A DNA stretch of 64,000 bases, taken from Plasmodium malariae. Its lineage: Eukaryota; Apicomplexa; Aconoidasida; Haemosporida; Plasmodiidae. The notes under the pieces are model-generated. The model made no database searches. It was not told the DNA's origin and saw only the letters and a program-made list of their open reading frames with translations. Below are positions 56,822 through 64,000 of this stretch, one piece after another. The stretch's first letter is position 1; each line of letters begins with the position of its first letter. The stretch is taken from the NCBI RefSeq assembly GCF_900090045.1, contig NC_041787.1, forward strand, positions 372,001 to 436,000, written 5' to 3'. A program made the translations under genes and the position numbers.

Positions 56822-57490
56822 TCTTTTCGTTGTCTTACTTTTTAATTTATATATACTATGATATGGTCAAATTTAATAATCTTAATAACTTGGAAAGAGA
56901 TAAAAAAAAAAAAAAAAAAAAACCGAAAAAAAGAAAAAACAAATATGATTTCAAATCACATCAGGTCTCAATTTTTTTTTTTCTTTTTCTCTCATTTCAA
57001 AATTATTTAGTGCTGCAATAGTATTAAGCTTTAATTTCATTCGAGCAAATGGATATTTAAAAATACGAATAAAATAATAAAAAATATAAAATAAAAAGCT
57101 AATGGGTTTTTTTTACTCCTGTTTTAAAATAAAAAATAACATGCATGATTTTTTTAAATATCTATGTATAATAGTAAACTGAAAAAACAAATTTAATACA
57201 CTGTATTTATTTTCATTTAAAAGTATTGAGTATTACATAAAAAAGTTATACTATAATAAATTTATTCGCAATAAAGATATTTAAAAAGAAAAATGAAAGA
57301 AAATAATAAAAGATTGTTAACTTGCTAAGTTATGGATGAATTTCAACTAATTTATATAATAACACATACGTAAAAATAAACGGAAATCAACTAAATGCAT
57401 AATTTATATTTGTTATATCACCACTATTATCTGTGTTTTTGTTTTTATTTTTGTTTGCGTTCTCCTTTGCCTTTGCATTTTATCTTTTCT

Positions 57491-57521
<31 letters not shown>

Positions 57522-58078
57522 TTATATTTTTCTTTAACAAATGTTAAAAGGAAGAAAAAAAAAGTGGAAAATATAAGTCTACACTCATAATATCATAAGC
57601 AAAAAAAAATACATAATCATAAATTGCCATTAATCGAATTTATTGTGCCTGAATATTTACATGCATACTTATGTATATATGCGCATAAATATTTTTTTGA
57701 CATTTATATGTATACATACATACATACATACACACATACCTACCGTTTTAACACAACGATATATATGTATGAACTGATAAAAAGTTCCCTTTGTATACAA
57801 AAAAGAGAATGAAATATGGAGAAATAAAAAAAGAAACATGCATATACATTAGAATTAAAATAATATACGTTAATAATATTTAAAGAGAAATATTTTACAA
57901 GCAAAAATCATATGCAAACTCCTATTTAAAACATTTCCTTTCCATTATTTTACATTTTTCATTTTTTTTTTTTTTCCTTTTTTATCTTTTTTCTGTCTGA
58001 AAAAAAAAAAAACGAAAAATAAGAATTTTATTTTTTTTCATGCACAGTACAGGCAAAAAAAAAAAAAAATGTGCAAAA

Positions 58079-58113
<35 letters not shown>

Positions 58114-59820
58114 AAAAAACAAAAAAAAAAAAAAAAAAAAAAAAACGATCATGGTGTGTAGAAATATCAAAATAAATATTTCCATATCCTTTTCATATAA
58201 ATGCAATAAAAAAAAGGAATAACTACACAGCATATTACTTTTGTTCATACTTTTAAATAAATAATATTTCATTTTAATCTTATTCTTAATCTTTCTTTTT
58301 TTCCCCTATTTTTATTCTTTCCCTTTTTTTCTCCTTTGCTTCTTTGTATTTTCTTAAATTTTTAGAAATTAAATAATTTAATTCTGCGTATTATCCATAT
58401 ATATGTGTATGCATGCATGTACATTTTCCTAATATGGTTGTGGTATTAACAAACATTTTTTTAATTAAAAGAAGAAAATTTTAAATATACGATGACCTGT
58501 TTTTTAATCTTCATTTTTAAGTTATTTTTATACGTTGTATGTCTTTTATTGTTTCTATGTTTATAATTCATATTAAAGAAAGACTGTCTTCAAAACAATC
58601 GTATTATCGCTCAAAAGATTTTTTCACAGAGTTATACTCTACACAATAATAATACTAATACGTCGTATGTTTCTTATTTTAATGAATATTACAGAATAAA
58701 GAAAATTCTTGTCCATAATAATTAAGAAAAAAAAAGAATAAGGGGAAGAAAACCGTGATTGCTACAGTGCAATTCACAACCGTCTGTTTAGGTATATTCG
58801 CATAAACCGAAAAAATGTACACATGGGTGTGCATACATATATATATATAATATGCACATATATACATCTTCAAATGAAGACAGGTGAATGTATAACATGT
58901 GAATTCAATTATTCCTCGTATTTAAAATTTGTTCTAACGTACAAATACGTATGGAAAATAGATCATGTATTTTTAAGAAAAATTTACGCTATAATAAACA
59001 AAACTTTAAGAGCCTTAATCTTTTCTTTTGTCTTATTACATAATCATATCCTATTTTTGTGTATACAAAAATATAAATTATAATAAATAGTGAATTTTTT
59101 ATCTTAACAAGTTAAAAATTCATAAATTCAAAAATAGAACGATGGCACATGAAATAAAAAAGTTTAATGTGGATACACACAATTAAAATACCTTCTTTGA
59201 ATGTATAATTTAAATACATAATTTAAATACATAATTTAAATACATAATTTAAATACATAATTTAAATACATAATTTAAATACAATAATTTAAATACAATA
59301 ATTTAAATAAATGTTTGAAATTTTTATGCAATAGGAAAAATAATAAAGTTTAATAAAAAACATAACATAAATACAGTTTATATGGGGCATTTCCGTTAAA
59401 AAAAAAAATAAAGTTTACGCATAAAAGCATATATAAATATATGAAAAAAAAAAAAAAATGGATAGGTAAATAGATGGTTAGATAACTAAATTTATAGATG
59501 GATAGATAAAAAGATAGATGGATGGAAATACAAAACAAATGCTGTAAATAATATAATAAAACTCAAAGGTAAATGCTTAAAAAAATAATAATAATAAAAT
59601 ATAATTAATAAAAATGTATGTTCATCCAACCTAAATATACATATATTTATTCTTTACATATATAATCTTTTTTTTTTTTTTTTTCCCTTAATAATTCCAT
59701 AAATATTTTCTGCTAATCATTTAATATAAATTTTAAGTTTATATGTTCTGTGTGAATTATTATTTAATTTGCTTAATTCATACTTCTTGTACAACTAAAT
59801 TTATTTTATCCTTTATCTTT
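56822..59820. other. Intergenic: 5' flank of the giant gene and 3' flank of ESF1
   Basis: 3.0 kb. Contains T-rich tracts (57486-57530), A runs (58053-58068, 58084-58145 with one short break), a 13-bp minisatellite (59205-59296) and a degenerate GATA/GATG microsatellite (59458-59525). An ORF at 58823-59083 (plus) has no coding character. No gene supported. Confidence 0.6.
59205..59296. repeat. 13-bp minisatellite
   Basis: Six copies of ATAATTTAAATAC followed by two 14-bp versions with an extra A, about 520 bp beyond the ESF1 stop codon. Confidence 0.9.
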
Positions 59821-62450
59821 TTATAACTTTTTTTGAAGAATATCTTCATTAAATTTAGTTTTCTTATAATTAGGATTTGTTATATCCAAATTAAAATCTT
59901 TATTTTTATACAAATCTGCAAATCTACTATCGATTTGGTGATTTTCGTTAATTTTTTCGTTAACATTTTCTCCTTGATTTTTTATTATGGCATCTTTTTT
60001 TCTTTTATTTGTTTTTTTTGTTATTATTTTTTTTATTTCTTCATCTTTTTTTTTCATTGAATCTATATATGCTTTTTTCTTTATTTTCCTTTTATGTCTT
60101 ACTCTATCTAAATATGTTTCCCAAGGGGTTTTCTTATCTTCTTTTTTCTCTTTATTTATTAATATATTTTTAAAAACTTGAACAACTTCATTATCTTTAT
60201 CACTATTATCATCATCAGTTATAATGTGCTGTCCCTTTGTTTTATATTTGTTTTTTTCATTATTGTTCTTATTATTGCTTTTCATTGTAAGATTATTCTG
60301 ATTCGTATTACTGACTTGTGCTTTCTTATTATTAGTTGAAATCTTTTCAAATTTTTCTTTTTTAATAAGATGTGCAACACTGATTTTCTTTATTGTCTCT
60401 TTCTCATTATTATTAAAATGCCCAGAACACTCCTTTTCTTTGTTACCATCATCTGCAGATTTTTCCTTTCTTTCTCCTTCGTCACTATTACTACTATGCT
60501 CGCTACTATTATCCGAAGGAAAATAATCAATATTTATTTCTTTCTCATTTGGTGTGGTATTTTCATTTATAATATCACCCAGAAGTAGTTTTCTATAATG
60601 TTCCTTATTGCACATTTCATTTTTATTAACTGGAGTTATATTTTTATCATGGTCATCTTCATCATCACTGGAAGAATTGGCTAAATATTCTTTTAAATCT
60701 AATTCTCTTAAGTTTTCTTCAGTAAATTTTGTCGATAATAATTTTTTTCTTTTAGGATTTTCATCCCACGTTGACTTAGCATACGTATGTTTCAAAGCAG
60801 TGCTAATACTATAACGGAATTGATAATTCTCTGGAATTCTGTCACATGTCTCTTTTATTTTATAGTCATCAAGCGAACAATTATCATCAATTATTCTAAG
60901 ATCTAAATAATTGATACAAAAATCTGCATCCATATCATTCAACTCTTCATATAAAAATTCAACTATTTCTTTACTATAGCATTCTACTAACGCAAAATAG
61001 TACCTTGACCGTTGAATTTGATATAAACGAATTTTTTCATTTTCTTCTTCTTCCTCTTCGTCAACGTGTCTATTCCATATAACGCAATTATTATTTCTTT
61101 CTTTTTTAATTTTCGCTATGTTTGAACTTTTCTTTTTCGCCTTTTTTTTTTTTTTTTTTTTTAAATTTTTATCATCTGATTGATTTTCTCCATTGTTTTC
61201 ATCTTGGTTACTTCCTTTACTTCCCTCACCTTTGTCATTACCCTCACTGTGACCACTTTGTACACTTTCATCATCTTTTATATAGTCCAAAAAGTTATTT
61301 CTTCTGTATAAGGCCCCTTCATTTTCCCCTTTCCTCCTTAAAAGATCAAAATTAATTAGGGGTCCATGCTCTTGCTCGTACTTAAGCTTTTTCTCTCCGT
61401 ACTTGGACGTATAAATAGTAACCTTTTTAACTGCTCTACTTTTACTATAATCGATAAATTTTTTTTTTCTTTTTTCAAAATTATAATACGATTCAAAAAG
61501 GTAAAAAACATCAACACTCGAAATATTATCCCAGTCACAACCTAACACTGTAAAACGATTGGTCACTTCGAAAGTCATTTTAATATTTTCTTTATTTTTA
61601 TTATAAATGCTAAGTTTTTTAATATCATTTTTAAAATTATTTTTCCTAGTTTTACTATGATTTTCTTTTAAAAAATTATGCACTTTTGTTTTATCCTTTT
61701 TATTGTTTTTTGTTGTTTTTTTTAGGTTACACATGGTACTAACTTCTTCTTCATTATGTTCTTCATTTTTCTTACCTTGTATGATAAAATTCTTCTCTTT
61801 TTTTTTTTTTTTCTCTTTTAAACTACTTTTTTTTTCCTTTTTTTTTAATATATCCTCTTCGCTATTACATGAATTTTTATATTTCACATTTTTTTTATTT
61901 TCTGTTAAATTGTCCTCACCATTCTTAAGTTGTTTACTAATTTGAATAAGATCATTACTTTTCTTTTTTTCGTGCTTAGTATATTCTTCATCAAGAGTAT
62001 AATAAAAATTATCCTCATTCTTCATTTCACTTTCATTATTGTCTTCTTTTTTCATATTTTTTATTTTTTTTCTTGGAGGTAACATAGTTGTATAATCCGT
62101 AACTGCAACAGAACTCGTATCTACTACTACATTATTATTTTTATCATAATTGTTATTACCATTATAATAATCATTATTACTACCACTAATGTTACCATTA
62201 TTATTGTTACTAGTAGAATGTATTTTTTTTTTTTTTTTTTTTTCTTTTTTTCCCCTTTATCATTTATCCTTATTTTTTCCTCTTTGATGTTATTTAATTT
62301 TTCCTTTAATTCACATTCCAAATCATTAAATTTCACCTTTTTTTTCTTTCTATAAATAGGTTTATTATCATCACTACTTACCTTTTCCATCCTATTTTTC
62401 TTCTTTAATAACTTCTCATTTTTTTTTTTTTTAATTAAATTATCAGTCAT
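59821..62450 (-). CDS. ESF1: ESF1 homologue, pre-rRNA processing factor (apparent frameshift in poly-A run)
   Basis: Nucleolar protein needed for 18S rRNA production in yeast. The ORF from 62085 (754 residues) shows the family core: NRFTVLGCDWDNISSVDVFY, then YGEKKLKYEQEHGPL, then a charged insertion, then RLYQIQRSRYYFALVECYSK, INYLDLRIIDDNCSLDDYK, the TWDENPKRKKLLSTKFTEEN motif, LREYLASS-like LKEYLANSSSDDED, and the C-terminal signature DSRFADLYKNKDFNLDITNP. The frame is open upstream of 62085 without a better Met until a run of 21 A residues (62223-62243). Beyond it a second frame, 62450 down, encodes a lysine-rich N-terminus (MTDNLIKKKKNEKLL, RKKKKVKFNDLECELKEKL). One base added to (or two removed from) the run would join both, giving about 875 residues. 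Slippage in sequencing or assembly is the simplest cause; a start at 62085 is the alternative. Confidence 0.85.
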
Positions 62451-63460
62451 TTCCGGAGACCACTTTTTCCCTATATTTATTTTTTTTTGGTTTGTCGTTA
62501 AGACGTTTTACAACTTTCCTAATATCATAAAATTTATTCGGTAATTTTTTTTTTTATTTTATTTTTTTTTTTATTTTTACGTAATAAACTTCATAATATC
62601 TCTCATATGCACATGTATGAGTATAGTGTACTTATATAAAATACATAAATTTGTATGATGTATAAATAACACTCAGCGCTGTAAATTAAATGGTAATATT
62701 GGCACAATTTCTGCTAAAAAAACAAAGTCACAGCATATTTAGGTATACATGTATATAGGTGTACACGTTTATAGGTGTAAATGTATATGGGTATATATAA
62801 GAATATAGGTATATATAAGAATATAGGTATGTAAGTGTGTATTTATTACATATAAGCATGCTCCACGAAGATCAATTCATATATATATGTTTAATTACAC
62901 CTTTATAACAATAAATGATTTAGAATTATTAAGCATAAAAATGATACAATACGTACTTTGCCTTCGTTATATACGCGTACATAATAGTGTACATATAATA
63001 TATATATATATGTTTAAATAAGTACGTGCACACATATGTCAATAAGGTAATGTAATGATAATAGCGACTTCCTTAAAAAGGTGCTTCTAAAATTTTAAAA
63101 TTTCTTAAATGAACGAAAAGAATTAAAAGCAAGCGTAAAAGAAAGCGCTTACATAAATAACTACGTATCATATAATTTCTCAAAATGGGAAAATTGTACG
63201 TATCTTATAATTTATGTAAAAAATGGATTTAAAATGAAAATCGTATAAAATGAAACAAAACTCATGCATAACATTATTCTATATTAAAAAAAAGAAAAAA
63301 GAAAAAAACATTAAAATACAAGTATGAATTGTACGTAGAAAGGGGGATGATATTAAGCATATGTTTTATGTAAAATTTATTTATATGAAAATATGTATTT
63401 TTAAACAGAAAAAAAAAAAGGTTCAAAATCATTATAAACAAAAAAAAAAAAGGAAAAAAA

Positions 63461-63494
<34 letters not shown>

Positions 63495-64000
63495 TACATA
63501 CATTTAAATACATTATATATATAATTAAATACGTAGCACTTTGCGATAAAGTGTATATGTGTTTTACTTCATCTATTTTATAATTTATGTACAAATATAT
63601 ATATATTTACATATATAAATCTTGCATACTTCATACATACTTAGGGGAAATTCATATTTATTTATGATTTTACAAAGGCTCATGGGTACTTTACAAATGT
63701 TCTTTAATAAACCCTTACAAGTATGCGTTATATAAAATCGTAAATATATAATTACAACAATAAAAATGGATGAGTAAAAGGAAAACAAGTTTTGTAATAA
63801 TGAAAGAAACATATTAAAAGAAACTGTGATAAGTGAATATATTTTATTATACATGTATACATATTTATATGTATGTAAAAATATGTTACAATATTTAAAA
63901 AAGAATTACTTAAATTTTAACACATTTTTTAAAAAAAAAAGAGTACTATTACTCAAACAATGGAAAAATTTACATGTTATTATGAATATGCTGATAAAAG
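62451..64000. other. Intergenic 5' flank of ESF1 to window end
   Basis: Contains T-rich sequence just upstream of ESF1 (62545-62580), GTATATAGGTGT-type imperfect repeats (62740-62830), and A runs with (TA)n (63408-63495). No credible coding segment or RNA gene on either strand. Confidence 0.6.

Noticed and set aside
58823..59083. 86-codon ORF on the plus strand
   Set aside because: Begins in a TA microsatellite, has no coding bias, no conserved motif and no splice partner.
2799..59296. CRISPR-like arrays
   Set aside because: All repeats are head-to-tail without spacers, and this is a eukaryotic nuclear genome.
62127..62222. Ile/Val/Met-rich tail of the 107-codon ORF as a membrane anchor
   Set aside because: It is the wrong frame after the poly(A) run; the alternative frame reads Asn/Ser-rich sequence continuous with ESF1.

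Overview
The window is nuclear DNA of a malaria parasite (genus Plasmodium). The evidence is the very AT-rich composition, long poly(A)/poly(T) and (TA)n tracts in every non-coding stretch, proteins full of Asn, Lys and Glu low-complexity repeats, short AT-rich introns with GTATGT/GTAAGT donors and T-rich acceptors, and above all recognisable Plasmodium housekeeping proteins. Non-coding DNA looks somewhat less extreme than in P. falciparum, so a non-falciparum species (for example of the malariae/ovale type) is my guess; I cannot settle the species. The gene order (IMP 5'-nucleotidase, eIF3C, giant unknown protein, sulfurtransferase, Hop2, RPC2, eIF5) matches what I remember of an internal part of P. 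falciparum chromosome 12. That is memory, not a search.

Layout. 1-1358 (-): 5' part of IMP-specific 5'-nucleotidase, four exons, running off the left edge. 2598-6544 (-): eIF3C, at least three exons including a C-terminal exon that a single-ORF call would miss. 8686-17049 (-): a 2787-residue uncharacterised protein with five kinds of internal repeat. 19654-20769 (+): two-domain rhodanese/mercaptopyruvate sulfurtransferase. 21531-23738 (+): meiotic recombination factor Hop2 with a very long disordered N-terminus. 25223-29722 (-): RNA polymerase III second-largest subunit RPC2. 32091-33599 (-): eIF5. 33600-40001: an unusually long interval with no convincing gene. 40002-42203 (+): helical-repeat protein resembling the proteasome base chaperone PSMD5. 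43163-46399 (+): four-exon coiled-coil/acidic-repeat protein, unknown. 47528-56821 (-): three-exon giant coiled-coil protein (about 2926 residues), unknown. 59821-62450 (-): ESF1, an rRNA-processing factor, with an apparent frameshift at a poly(A) run.

The genes do not form an operon or a single pathway. Several serve gene expression (eIF3C, eIF5, RPC2, ESF1); the others cover purine metabolism, sulfur transfer, meiosis and possibly proteasome assembly. I found no mobile element, CRISPR array, tRNA or rRNA. The most useful results are splice reconstructions (ISN1, eIF3C 3' exon, the 43-46 kb gene, the 47-57 kb gene), the ESF1 frame break, tandem repeats placed inside introns, and the 6.4-kb gene-poor interval with a few small ORFs worth testing. 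No clearly new multi-gene system is visible.
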